Assembly: GCA_022539475.1 (NCBI GenBank)
Contig: VCMS01000085.1
Coordinates: forward strand, 190,108 to 230,373
DNA length: 40,266 nt
Direction of reading: 5' to 3'
DNA from: Gracilaria domingensis
Lineage: Eukaryota; Rhodophyta; Florideophyceae; Gracilariales; Gracilariaceae
The notes beneath the pieces are model-generated. The model was given only the letters and a program-made list of their open reading frames with translations, did not search any database and was not told the origin of the DNA. Position numbers and translations under genes: made by a program. Below, one piece after another: positions 1-8,461 of the stretch; position 1 is the stretch's first letter, and the number at the start of each line of letters is the position of its first letter.

Positions 1-12
1 GAGCTATACTAC
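1..12 (+). repeat. 12-bp direct repeat, left copy
   Basis: The window opens with GAGCTATACTAC, and the same 12 bases recur at 11172-11183 in the same orientation. The two copies bracket the retroelement territory. They could be a target-site duplication, although 12 bp is long for an LTR element, which usually gives 4-6 bp. They could also be part of a longer repeat cut off by the window edge. Confidence 0.4.
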
Positions 13-1080
13 AGACCCCCTCCTACCGACAGGCACGGCCCGTGGCTGCGAAAGGTCCCACGGCGTTTGCCGCCTTTTCACGCAAACGGTCGTCGGCGCG
101 CATCGCCTGGCGCAACGGCGCGTCTCGCGATGACGCGAAGATGGCGCGGTGCACGGCGCGGTTCGCCACAATGCGACTGCAGCGCCATTACCAACGCCGC
201 CGTACCCCCCTGTGGCTAGGTGGCGAATCGTACCTTCGCGTCTCGGTGGTATTGGAACGCAACCGCGAACCGCGAACCATTCAGGTTGATCTTGTCGCGC
301 GCCTGTACCACTGTTGTCTTCGCCTCTTTGGTCCCTCGCCTGAAGGCAGTTCCGTCACTTTAATCTTTCCCTGTCCGTCCTCCCCCTGGGCGGGTTAGTG
401 CCCGCTTACCAGTTGGTTTTCGAGCTCCCTTCGTGGTTCGCAGTTGTCATCCGATGGCACACGCGCCCTCTCGTGGTGCTCGCTTCTATTCTCTGTTGGC
501 CACTTGGGTCTTGTTGCGTACTTGAGGTGATACTCCTCGTGGTTCCGAACCGTATCTGTCTCTCCGCTTGAGTGAGGGCGCCACTGGGGTGTCGTTGCTT
601 GGGCGCCGCGTCCGAGGTGAGGAGAGACTCCTGCCGTGGCTTTCAGACTCGTGACCATACCGGTGCTGATCGCCGTTCTACCTAGTGGTCTGCGCTGCAT
701 CGGGGTGTACTCAGGCCTTGATTCAGGTCCAGCCGAGGGAGTTTACCCGAACTGCGTGGTCGTTCAGCGCCCCTCCACCTGGTTCCTCGCGGTCTCCTTC
801 CGTCCGTTAGGTTCCCTCTGGGGTTGGTTGTAACGCTCCCTGGTTCACGGAGCCCGTCCAGCCGGCGGCCCACCCTGGTCATTTTTTCACGGTGTGTCGA
901 GCATCGCTCGAGCGGCGCGCCCGTTCTCTGTGACCTCAGGTTCATCTAAGTCAATCCAATCTGGTGGTGTTCCCGCTCTCGTTGGTATCGCTAACGTGGC
1001 ACGCTCTCGCTCCAACTCGCGCCTTTTATACCTCATGGGTGATCAACCCGCTTCCCCAACGGGGTGGTCGATGACGTTCG
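13..1080. other. GC-rich stretch without a convincing gene
   Basis: Only short overlapping frames are present on both strands, and none has recognisable motifs. One ACCAGTTGGT motif occurs at 408. In position it would be part of the 3' LTR or the upstream region of the plus-strand gene. No terminal TG...CA pair was identified. Confidence 0.5.
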
Positions 1081-2637
1081 AACGCCGTGAAGACGGTGCC
1101 GAGGAGGGCATCGCGCGCGCCCTTCCCGTTGTGGTGGACCCCGGGGGTGAGACGGCGCCGTTTCAATCGAATTACCACGTGGTTGACTCTTCGCAGCCCT
1201 GTCCTGCCGTCCCAGACCGGTACACCTGTGTCCTTTCCATCGGGCGCCGAGGCTCCCGTGGAGGCCAACCACTTGGTATTGGAGGAGCCGCACTTCGACC
1301 CTATAAAGGGATATTCGGCTTCTGAAGTCTCCCCCTCGGCGGAGGTCAACCGTTCGGTTCGCGAAACTGTTGCCTCCCGGTCGAGGATGTCTGGCAGACC
1401 CCTGGGGTAGCGCGCGGCCGCGGAGGTGGCATCTTCAAGCCTAACACGCGGTCGAGTACGCGTTCTCGTCAAGACCCTTACGGTCGCGGTGGGTATGATC
1501 CCTACGCAGCCGCCGCGGGCCCGAGCAACGTTAACCCTCTTGCGGTGGCCGGTACGGTGGAGGCTCAACAGCTGAATCCTCATGACCTTAATAGGACGCA
1601 CGGGCAGCCGCATGCCCACTATGGTGCACGCTTTGCCGATATCTCCGCCGAATTGGTCGCTCTGGGGAACTGGCCTTTCACATCAGTTCCTCACTCTGTC
1701 CTTGCGGTTCCGCCACATGGGTCTCACGCAGTATACCGCAATTGCCCGTTGGGGATTGTCGCCGGTTGGAGGCGGTGCCTATGGCACCTCCTCCACCACG
1801 CAAGGGCGAGAAGCAGAGCCGGTTCGGTCGACAACAGTGTTTTCATGCGCGGCAGCGACACACGAAGTTTCTATACTACATCCCCGTGGCCGTACCGTCG
1901 GATCTCCCCTTCATCCGCTGCGATGGGGAGGTCCACTACTTCCGCCGTTTGGTAGATATCCTTCACCGCTTGGACGAACCTGCTACGCACATCGAGGTCG
2001 ATCTGGAGTACGTCGCGTTTGAGCGCCTTTAGACACCAATTATTGGACTGACCGTGGGAGGTGGGCGACCGATGCGATGGCTGAGAGCCGTGTTCGTCAC
2101 CGTAACAACCGTACGCGGACCATGTTCTTGTTCCACAACGTTGAGTATTGGTCGCAGAGCGACCACAACCGCCGGACATGGTATGTCAATCGACCCTCTT
2201 GGTGGGACCACTATGAAGTATGTCAGTGGCTGGAAGTGCCGACCCCGCCGGTCCTTGCGTACTTGGTAGTAGCATCTCCCTCGAGAGGAACAACGCATAT
2301 GCCGTTTGGTCGGTCGCGCGCAGCGAGTGGGCCGTCATGGTGGCTATCCTCGCCCTTCAGGCTTCCGTGGAAGGTGTGACTTGGGACACGCGCTGCCCTG
2401 ACAAGTCTGTCGGGATCAGCGGAACTCAACCAGTTGGTCGTATCTTCAATATCCCAACGATGTGGTCGGCGACATTCGTGCCATGGGGCTCTCCAACATC
2501 GTGGAGGGCACCAAATATACTGCGCAGCAGTTGGATGGCTACCTCACTGCGGTAATTAACCACAATTGGGGGCCTGAACAGGGTTGGGATGTCTACGACC
2601 GGAGGTTCATAGCATCGTGCCTCTCCAACAGCAGCAC
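1080..2637 (+). pseudogene. Frame-broken upstream part of plus-strand element gene
   Basis: Protein-like stretches follow one another in changing frames. Examples are an RGRGGG-containing stretch with DPYGRGGYDPY near 1415-1500, a stretch with KFLYYIPVAVPSD near 1867-1905, one with FHNVEYWSQSDHNRRTWYV near 2130-2190, one with SEWAVMVAILALQ near 2330-2365, and one with LSNIVEGTKYTAQQLDGYL near 2488-2550. These have the composition of real protein (Trp, Tyr and Cys in sensible settings) and no family I recognise. The later joins each amount to a -1 frame change. Explanations are decay by indels, unrecognised introns, or frameshift decoding; decay is the default. The final segment runs into the intact ORF at 2638. 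Confidence 0.45.
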
Positions 2638-3756
2638 ATGGCTGGCGAAGACCCATTTGGTAATGACGATACCGTGATGGTGGCTGCCGAGAACTATGAG
2701 TCCCCCGCATTGCCTCCGTCGGCACCTGTACAGGCTACTCCTCCGACCAGCGTGGCTGCGCCTGTTCCAAGTGGTCCGGCGAACCCTCAGGCGGTTGCTC
2801 ACCCTCCCGGACGGGCTGCCCAGGGGCCTCTTCGGGTTGGTTTCCAGTCGCTTCCGGTGAATCCGGTGCCCCCTGGTGGTGATAGTGGCGCGATACGGAG
2901 CGCTCTGGCTCGTCTCAACCACGCCTCGATGGTGCACTTCAACCGTCCTGGTCTCAATGACATCCTCACCGCTGTGGATACTCTTACCAACTTGCTCCCC
3001 GTGGTTGCTCACCACGAGCGGCGCACTTCTGAGCTGCGACAGTTCCGCGACTACTTCCAGCGCAATCTCTACCGTGAGGTGACAGCCTATGTTGGTCAGT
3101 TGAGCAACCTTGTGGAAGGCCACGCGCCGTTACATCGACCCCCTGTGGAAAGTTTCAACCCGTACGCTCCTGCGTCACAGCAACCTGCGACCCCAATGGT
3201 AGGCTTTGGTGGCCTTGGTACGTATCAACTCCCTGGTGGACCTCCTGGTGGTGATCCTGCGGCACCTTTCCATACTCCGCTTGGTCCTCACAACGTTCCT
3301 CTTCCTCCAGCAAGTACTGGGACAGGAGCACCAAGTGGTTTCTCAACTGGTTTCCGTTCGGCTCCGCTTCCGCCGACGTCCGGTGCTCCTAGGCCGCCTA
3401 CTGGTCTGACCCCCGGTGCAGGGCCGTCTAGTGGTCTTGCTCCTCCGACCTCTGGTGGCATCCCTCCGTCTAGCTTACCGCCTTCCTTCCATCCACCCAC
3501 TGGTCCTGCGAATACCATGCCGGTAGTCAGCAGCGGTACCCCTGCGGGACCTGCTGGTACTTCTGCTCCCTTACCAAGTGGTGGTGCGCCACCGAGCGCG
3601 GCTAGCGGCGGGGGCGGAAGCTCCGCCGGACCTATGTCGGTGTCCTCTGGTCGTGGAGGTTCCGCTTCATCTCGCGGGACCTCCCGTGGACGTGGTCGCG
3701 GTCGTGGAACCAGTCGTGGACGCGGACGTGGCCGTGGGTCCTTCAAGGCCTCCTAA
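2638..3756 (+). CDS. Pro/Gly-rich protein with C-terminal RGRG repeats, antisense to pol module
   Basis: A 372-aa frame starts at ATG 2638. Residues 1-85 or so are Pro/Ala-rich. Residues about 85-165 form a more structured, probably helical part (SALARLNHASMVHFNRPGL, then a Leu-rich stretch). The remainder is low-complexity Pro/Gly/Ser, and the last 40 residues are Arg-Gly repeats (RGRGRGRG twice), a typical RNA-binding or Gag-like nucleic-acid-binding tail. An AATAAA lies 39 bp after the stop, so it looks like a transcribed gene convergent with pol. The open frame continues upstream of this ATG without another ATG, and protein-like sequence precedes it in another frame, so the true start may lie further upstream. 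Extra antisense ORFs between pol and the 3' LTR are known in some plant gypsy elements. I do not recognise the family. Confidence 0.6.
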   Translation: MAGEDPFGNDDTVMVAAENYESPALPPSAPVQATPPTSVAAPVPSGPANPQAVAHPPGRAAQGPLRVGFQSLPVNPVPPGGDSGAIRSALARLNHASMVHFNRPGLNDILTAVDTLTNLLPVVAHHERRTSELRQFRDYFQRNLYREVTAYVGQLSNLVEGHAPLHRPPVESFNPYAPASQQPATPMVGFGGLGTYQLPGGPPGGDPAAPFHTPLGPHNVPLPPASTGTGAPSGFSTGFRSAPLPPTSGAPRPPTGLTPGAGPSSGLAPPTSGGIPPSSLPPSFHPPTGPANTMPVVSSGTPAGPAGTSAPLPSGGAPPSAASGGGGSSAGPMSVSSGRGGSASSRGTSRGRGRGRGTSRGRGRGRGSFKAS

Positions 3757-3794
3757 GTCACCTCGTGGTTCCCTCTCGTGGATTCTTCTCGACT

Positions 3795-3800
3795 AATAAA
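3795..3800 (+). terminator. Polyadenylation signal AATAAA of plus-strand gene
   Basis: AATAAA lies 39 bp downstream of the plus-strand stop codon and is followed within 50 bp by a T-rich, TG-containing stretch, as in eukaryotic poly(A) sites. It supports real plus-strand transcription towards the 3' end of pol. Confidence 0.5.
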
Positions 3801-3895
3801 GTGTCTTGCACTGTGTTCTCTGATCTTCTTTTGTTTTCCTGTTAGGTTAGTTAGTTAGCTTTTCGTGTAGCGTGGCGTTCAACGGCTTCGATAAA

Positions 3896-3913
3896 CCCCC
3901 CCCCCTTTCCTTA
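3896..3913 (-). promoter_or_regulatory. Terminal polypurine tract (plus-strand primer) of element 1
   Basis: On the minus strand the pol stop TAA is followed at once by GGAAAGGGGGGGGGG. A purine run directly after pol is the expected primer for second-strand synthesis and should abut the 3' LTR. A near copy occurs inside pol at 7314-7330. Confidence 0.65.
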
Positions 3914-6900
3914 GCGACGCGTACCACGCGAAGCAATACCAGTTGGTGGGGGCGTTCGCCCTTGTTTGCGCCAGTATCGGATGATGAAGTTGTTAGGGAT
4001 ATGACCAGGTGGTTCCATAGAGTCGTGCTCGGGCGACCATCCATACCATCTCACCCGGTAGCGCATACCCTTTGTGGTGTGTTCGTGACCTACAATGGTG
4101 TCAATAGCGCACTCCTGAGTGTCTACTTGAGGGTGTGACTCTTCCATTTGGTCATGGGGTGCGTGGCTCCCCGTGGGTGGTGTGACCCGTTGGTCTTGCC
4201 GAGGCTCGATCTCCTGTGCCGCTTGGGTCGTGGGGTCAGCCGTTACGGCTCTGGTGGAAGGTTGACCGCTCGGCTGACTCATCATAGGAGGGGGTATGGG
4301 AGACGTTTGCTCCCTCTCCGCTTCCTGCTGCGTTGGCTCACATATTGGTTGTGCATTCGCTGTCGTCGGTTGTGCGGCCTTGACAATCCTGTCGATGGAG
4401 ACCGTGTTCTCCAAACCTTCCATTATGACCGTAGCGGTATGCTCGTCGGAGCGAATCACCTTGTATGGTCCCGTGGACTTGGGTAGTAGTTTAGAATTGA
4501 TATCCTCCTCAAGGCGGATGTCCTCTTCCATCTCCGCTGGGGTTGGTCGCTTACCTTTTGGTGGCACGTCAAGGAAGACCATGTCTCCTGCTACCACTTT
4601 GGTCACTTTGCTCACCGTTCGGTCATAGTCCGCTTTATACCGTTCTTGGGCTGCTGTCATCTTAACTTTGGCAGCAGCCAAAGCGGCGCGTAACTTCTGG
4701 AGTATGTCTCTCTTGACCTTCGCCGGTGTGAGTGTCCCGGCCGCTTCCGAGCGGTCAGGTCCGGGCTGGACGATAATACCATGTGGTGTTCGCGAAAGTA
4801 CCAGGTCGAATGGGGTTGTTTGAGTGACCCTGTGGACCTGGAGGTTGTACGCATATGTCAATGGTTGGACATACTCCGACCATGTGGTTTGGTGCTCTTC
4901 GACATAGTGCCGTAGGCGTGCCACTAGGGTCTTATTGAAGCGTTCCACTTGGCCGTTTGTTTGAGGATGATAGGCCGTGGTAAAGTAGTGCTTGACCCCT
5001 AGCATTGTACAAACCGCCTCGAAGAACTTAGAAGCTAGGTTCGAACCGTTATCGGTCAGTAGGTACATGGGAGCACCGTACGGGTAGACCCAATTCTCCA
5101 GGAAGGCTGTCGCTAGTGTCGTTGCCGTTTGGTTCTTCAGAGGTATGGCTCTGGTGAGCTTTGTGAACCTGTCGGTTATGACTACTACAAAGCGATAACC
5201 CTCTGAGGTCTTGGGCAGGGGCCCCAGTATGTCGATTGCTACGAATTCCAGGGGCCCCGCCGCCGGGAATAGCTTTAGGTACTTCCTGTGCTTCGCCACA
5301 CCACCTCGGGTCTTAATGCACGAATTGCATTGCGCCACATAGGTATATACATCGTTAGCCATATGCGGCCAGTAGAATTGCCTCCGAAGGGTATAGTACA
5401 ACCGCGTGGCTCCAGGGTGCCCCGAAAGCCGTGGATTGTGTGACAGATATAACACCCTTTGTCTTAATGACTCAGGTACGACCTTCTGGAGAGCTCCGTC
5501 TAAAGGTGAGCGTCTGATGAGGTACCCATTGTGGTCGACGTCGAAATGAGAATCCTTCCTTCCAAGTACGTCAGCGAGCGTTTTGCACAACCTATCGGTC
5601 GATTGTTCGCGTAAGAATTCCTCACGGGTGATTGGAGCGTGTTCCCCTTCCTCCACAGGAAGGAGGGTCTCCACTACCACTTGGTACGTACTGTCATCAT
5701 GCCAGTATCCCTTCAGAACTTCATTGACCTCGTGGTTAGCTGGTTCTATAGTAAAGCATGGGATGTCGTCGTCCACTGGGTCAGTGTCCAATCCTTCGGT
5801 ATTCAACCGGGACAATGCATCCGCCACTCGGTGCTTGACCCCGGGGCGGTACTGCACATCGTACTCAAACTCCGAGAGTCTCAGACGCCATCGGGCCAAG
5901 CGACCCGATGCGTCCGCCAAGCCTAATATCCACCTCGAGGAGTCGTGATCCGTTCGGAGCGTGAAGCGCACACCATATAGGTAAGGACGTAGCATGAGCA
6001 TACTCCAAACAACCGCTAGGCATTCCTTCTCCGTTACGGTGTAGTTCTGCTCCGCTTGGTTAAGAGCTCTACTCCAATACCCAATTGGTGCGAGCTTGCC
6101 GTCCTCCTGTTCCTGCATTAGGCAGCAACCTATTTGGGCGTCCGACGCATCTGTGTCCAGTGTATACGGGAGTCCCGTTTTGGGCAATGCCAGTACCGGT
6201 GGGGAGAGAAGCGCTGCTTTCAATGTATAGAACGCCTCCACCTCGTCCTCTTCCAGGTGGTCAAAGTGTGTGGGCTGCCCCTTTTGCAACCTCCGGTTCA
6301 GGGGTGCGGCTATCTTTGCAAAACCCTTGATGAACCGCCGGTAGACGTTGCATAGACCTATAAAGGATCGTATGTCCGTCTGCGACGCAGGGAGCTTCGC
6401 TTCCTGTACCGCTCGGATATTCCGTTTGGTCACTTCGAGTTTCCCGGGGCTTATTGTATGCCCTAGGTACTCTACCTCTTGGTTGAAGAACATACACTTT
6501 CGTAGTTTGAGGGTCACGCCTGCCTCTTGTAGCAACTGCAGTACCACTTGGACGTGCGAGAAGTGCTCCTCTATGGACCTCGAGTACATGACTACGTCAT
6601 CTATGTATACCAATGCGGTTGTCCACTTCACTTTAGACAGTATGATGTCTAACGCCCTTTGGAAGGTAGCGGGGGCGTTTCTTAAACCAAACGGCATGCG
6701 TAAGAAGCGATACAGGCCTGCGTGGCATGTAAACGCAGTCTTATCACGGTCACCCTCTGGTATTTCGATCTGCCAATACCCGCAGTTGGCGTCCAGTGTG
6801 GTAAAGATGTTCGCATCTCCTAGGGAGTGGATGCATTCATCCATCCTCGGGATGGGGTACGAGTCCCTTACCGTTACGGCATTAAGTTTTCTGTAGTCAA

Positions 6901-8461
6901 TACAGAACCTCATACGGGTCTCTCCTCGTTTTTGGACTAGCACTACAGGGCTAGCCCATTCCGAGTTTGCCGGTTCTATAACCCCCTCGCGGAGCATCCG
7001 CTCTACCTCCTCCAGCTCTACCTCACGGGCCTTATGTCCCGCGCGGTATGGCTGTTGGTGGATGGGACGGGAGTCCGGTTTGAGGTCAATCCTGTGCTGG
7101 GTGGCCTTAATGGCTCCCAGCTTACCCGACCACATGGTACTGAATGGCTCCAGGAGTCCAAGGATCCGAGCTCTGAGCTCTTCCCCTTCAAGTCCTATAT
7201 TCACCTCCGTCTTCCAATTGGTCACTGGGTCGAGCTCCAGTTTCTGGTCTTCTCGCTCAGCTAGTCGCTGCACCATATGGTCTGTTCGCGACGAATTCAA
7301 CGAATTGACACTGCCCCCCCCTTCCTTAGCATCCACGACCTCGTGGGACCATTGTGGTATAATTGTAAAGATCGTACGGGGAGCCGGTAAGGCAAGACCA
7401 ATTACGGTGTGTTTTGGCAACTTGACCGGGCGGTTGCTGAAGTTACTCAGGTAGACCTGAAACGGTTTTGTCGGTATGTTGTCGACTATACCATTTGCCA
7501 TTAAGGTCATGTGTCGTTCGGCCAACCGTGAATGGTTCTGAATGGATAACAGGCCAGGTTGTTGGCATGTGACCTTCACTACCAAGTGGTTCATAGGCGG
7601 TATTGTTACCGCCTTTGCCAATCGCACCTTGTTGGAGAGTGTGTTTTCCGGGACCGGTTGGTGTTGAGTGCGGTTCTCTTTCGTAGAGGCACCCTTGTGG
7701 TTACCAATAATGGCGATCCGGGGGCCATTATGGAACAGAACTGTCTTAGAACGTGGAAAAATTGCCCTGACATGCTGGTCTATAAAAGTTGTTCCAAGGA
7801 TACAGTCTGTTGCCAGTTGGTTAACGACTATGAAGCGAACTCGGACCCTCATGGTGTCAATCAATACCATTATGGTAAGCGCTCCCATGACGGTTAGTGG
7901 TCTGTTGTTTGCGTCAACCAGTGGGTTAGTTAATGTACATGGCTGAAGCTTATTAAGTTGTCTGTTAGTTAATAGTTTGGCATTCACCAGATTAGGTCCT
8001 GCCCCGGTGTCCAGGACAGTGACGCATGGTACCAAGTGGTTAGAAGTAAACCCGAGGGTGACGTTTACCTTATAGTTACTATGCTTGAGAAAGCATATCG
8101 GTTCGGTGCCGTCCATGAGGCTCTCCTCCCCTGTAACCAATGGGTAATTGTCCATACTTGCACCACTTGGTTCTGGAAGGCCTTCCGTCTTCGGACAGTT
8201 GGGGAAGGCCTCTATCCCAACTGTTCGGCGTTTTCCGCCTGCGGGGCGGGATTCGTTTGGTCCTGCTCCGTGACGAGGTGTACCTGATGAGGTGTGGCTG
8301 CATTGGGTCGCGCATTTGCGTGTCCCGTGCCTGCGCTCCGTGCCGGGGGCCCAAATATATCCTGGTGGTTCTGCTGGCGAGCAGTCAGGAGAGCGTTCCT
8401 GTTCTGCGGAGCCACACTTGGGCACGCTGTTGCCAAGTGGTGAGGCGACAAACAGAACCAA
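3911..8461 (-). CDS. pol: Pol polyprotein: protease, RT, RNase H, integrase, chromodomain
   Basis: This is a 1516-codon open frame with no ATG at its head (it opens after TTG at 8461) and overlaps gag by 250 nt in the -1 frame. It is probably expressed as Gag-Pol from the shift site near 8230, about residue 77. Domains: aspartic protease VLDTGAGPN (DTGA at 150-153); reverse transcriptase about 470-680 with YIDD at 619-622; RNase H with TLDTDAS (Asp 769/771), the Glu near 811-813 and TDHD near 838; integrase zinc finger with H1008, H1015, C1045, C1048; and a DDE core with D1076, D1137 and E1173, giving the canonical 35-residue D-E spacing. A chromodomain follows at about 1452-1500 (YRVRWYGWSPEHDSMEP), which in chromoviruses targets integration to marked chromatin. 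All catalytic residues are present. The stop abuts the polypurine tract. Confidence 0.95.
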   Translation of the reverse strand: MVLFVASPLGNSVPKCGSAEQERSPDCSPAEPPGYIWAPGTERRHGTRKCATQCSHTSSGTPRHGAGPNESRPAGGKRRTVGIEAFPNCPKTEGLPEPSGASMDNYPLVTGEESLMDGTEPICFLKHSNYKVNVTLGFTSNHLVPCVTVLDTGAGPNLVNAKLLTNRQLNKLQPCTLTNPLVDANNRPLTVMGALTIMVLIDTMRVRVRFIVVNQLATDCILGTTFIDQHVRAIFPRSKTVLFHNGPRIAIIGNHKGASTKENRTQHQPVPENTLSNKVRLAKAVTIPPMNHLVVKVTCQQPGLLSIQNHSRLAERHMTLMANGIVDNIPTKPFQVYLSNFSNRPVKLPKHTVIGLALPAPRTIFTIIPQWSHEVVDAKEGGGSVNSLNSSRTDHMVQRLAEREDQKLELDPVTNWKTEVNIGLEGEELRARILGLLEPFSTMWSGKLGAIKATQHRIDLKPDSRPIHQQPYRAGHKAREVELEEVERMLREGVIEPANSEWASPVVLVQKRGETRMRFCIDYRKLNAVTVRDSYPIPRMDECIHSLGDANIFTTLDANCGYWQIEIPEGDRDKTAFTCHAGLYRFLRMPFGLRNAPATFQRALDIILSKVKWTTALVYIDDVVMYSRSIEEHFSHVQVVLQLLQEAGVTLKLRKCMFFNQEVEYLGHTISPGKLEVTKRNIRAVQEAKLPASQTDIRSFIGLCNVYRRFIKGFAKIAAPLNRRLQKGQPTHFDHLEEDEVEAFYTLKAALLSPPVLALPKTGLPYTLDTDASDAQIGCCLMQEQEDGKLAPIGYWSRALNQAEQNYTVTEKECLAVVWSMLMLRPYLYGVRFTLRTDHDSSRWILGLADASGRLARWRLRLSEFEYDVQYRPGVKHRVADALSRLNTEGLDTDPVDDDIPCFTIEPANHEVNEVLKGYWHDDSTYQVVVETLLPVEEGEHAPITREEFLREQSTDRLCKTLADVLGRKDSHFDVDHNGYLIRRSPLDGALQKVVPESLRQRVLYLSHNPRLSGHPGATRLYYTLRRQFYWPHMANDVYTYVAQCNSCIKTRGGVAKHRKYLKLFPAAGPLEFVAIDILGPLPKTSEGYRFVVVITDRFTKLTRAIPLKNQTATTLATAFLENWVYPYGAPMYLLTDNGSNLASKFFEAVCTMLGVKHYFTTAYHPQTNGQVERFNKTLVARLRHYVEEHQTTWSEYVQPLTYAYNLQVHRVTQTTPFDLVLSRTPHGIIVQPGPDRSEAAGTLTPAKVKRDILQKLRAALAAAKVKMTAAQERYKADYDRTVSKVTKVVAGDMVFLDVPPKGKRPTPAEMEEDIRLEEDINSKLLPKSTGPYKVIRSDEHTATVIMEGLENTVSIDRIVKAAQPTTANAQPICEPTQQEAEREQTSPIPPPMMSQPSGQPSTRAVTADPTTQAAQEIEPRQDQRVTPPTGSHAPHDQMEESHPQVDTQECAIDTIVGHEHTTKGMRYRVRWYGWSPEHDSMEPPGHIPNNFIIRYWRKQGRTPPPTGIASRGTRR
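7314..7330 (-). promoter_or_regulatory. Internal (central) polypurine tract inside pol
   Basis: The minus strand reads GCTAAGGAAGGGGGGGG within codons for DAKEGGG (pol residues 378-383), between protease and RT. The terminal tract at 3896-3913 reads GCTAAGGAAAGGGGGGGGGG, so the two match except for run lengths. A second internal plus-strand primer is known in lentiviruses and in yeast Ty1, so this may be a functional central tract. Confidence 0.45.
8195..8236 (-). promoter_or_regulatory. -1 frameshift signal at gag-pol junction
   Basis: On the minus strand the heptamer G GAA AAC (8236-8230, in gag phase) is followed by a 5-nt spacer and a perfect 9-bp stem, ACAGTTGGG (8224-8216) with CCCAACTGT (8203-8195), around a 12-nt loop that contains the gag TAG stop. 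Pol is in the -1 frame. The spacing suits a programmed -1 shift. The heptamer differs by one base from the established G GGA AAC site, so slippage in the P site would be non-canonical. A shift elsewhere in the 250-nt overlap is not excluded. Confidence 0.6.

Noticed and set aside
1026..1619. 197-codon minus-strand frame
   Set aside because: Its sequence is Arg-rich and low in protein-like features, and the opposite strand has better protein-like segments; treated as a shadow.
3288..3746. 152-codon minus-strand frame rich in Pro/Arg
   Set aside because: It is the complement of the RG-rich tail of the plus-strand gene.
5030..5060. GGTTCGAACC resembling a tRNA T-arm
   Set aside because: It lies inside the integrase coding region and no acceptor, D or anticodon arms are present around it.
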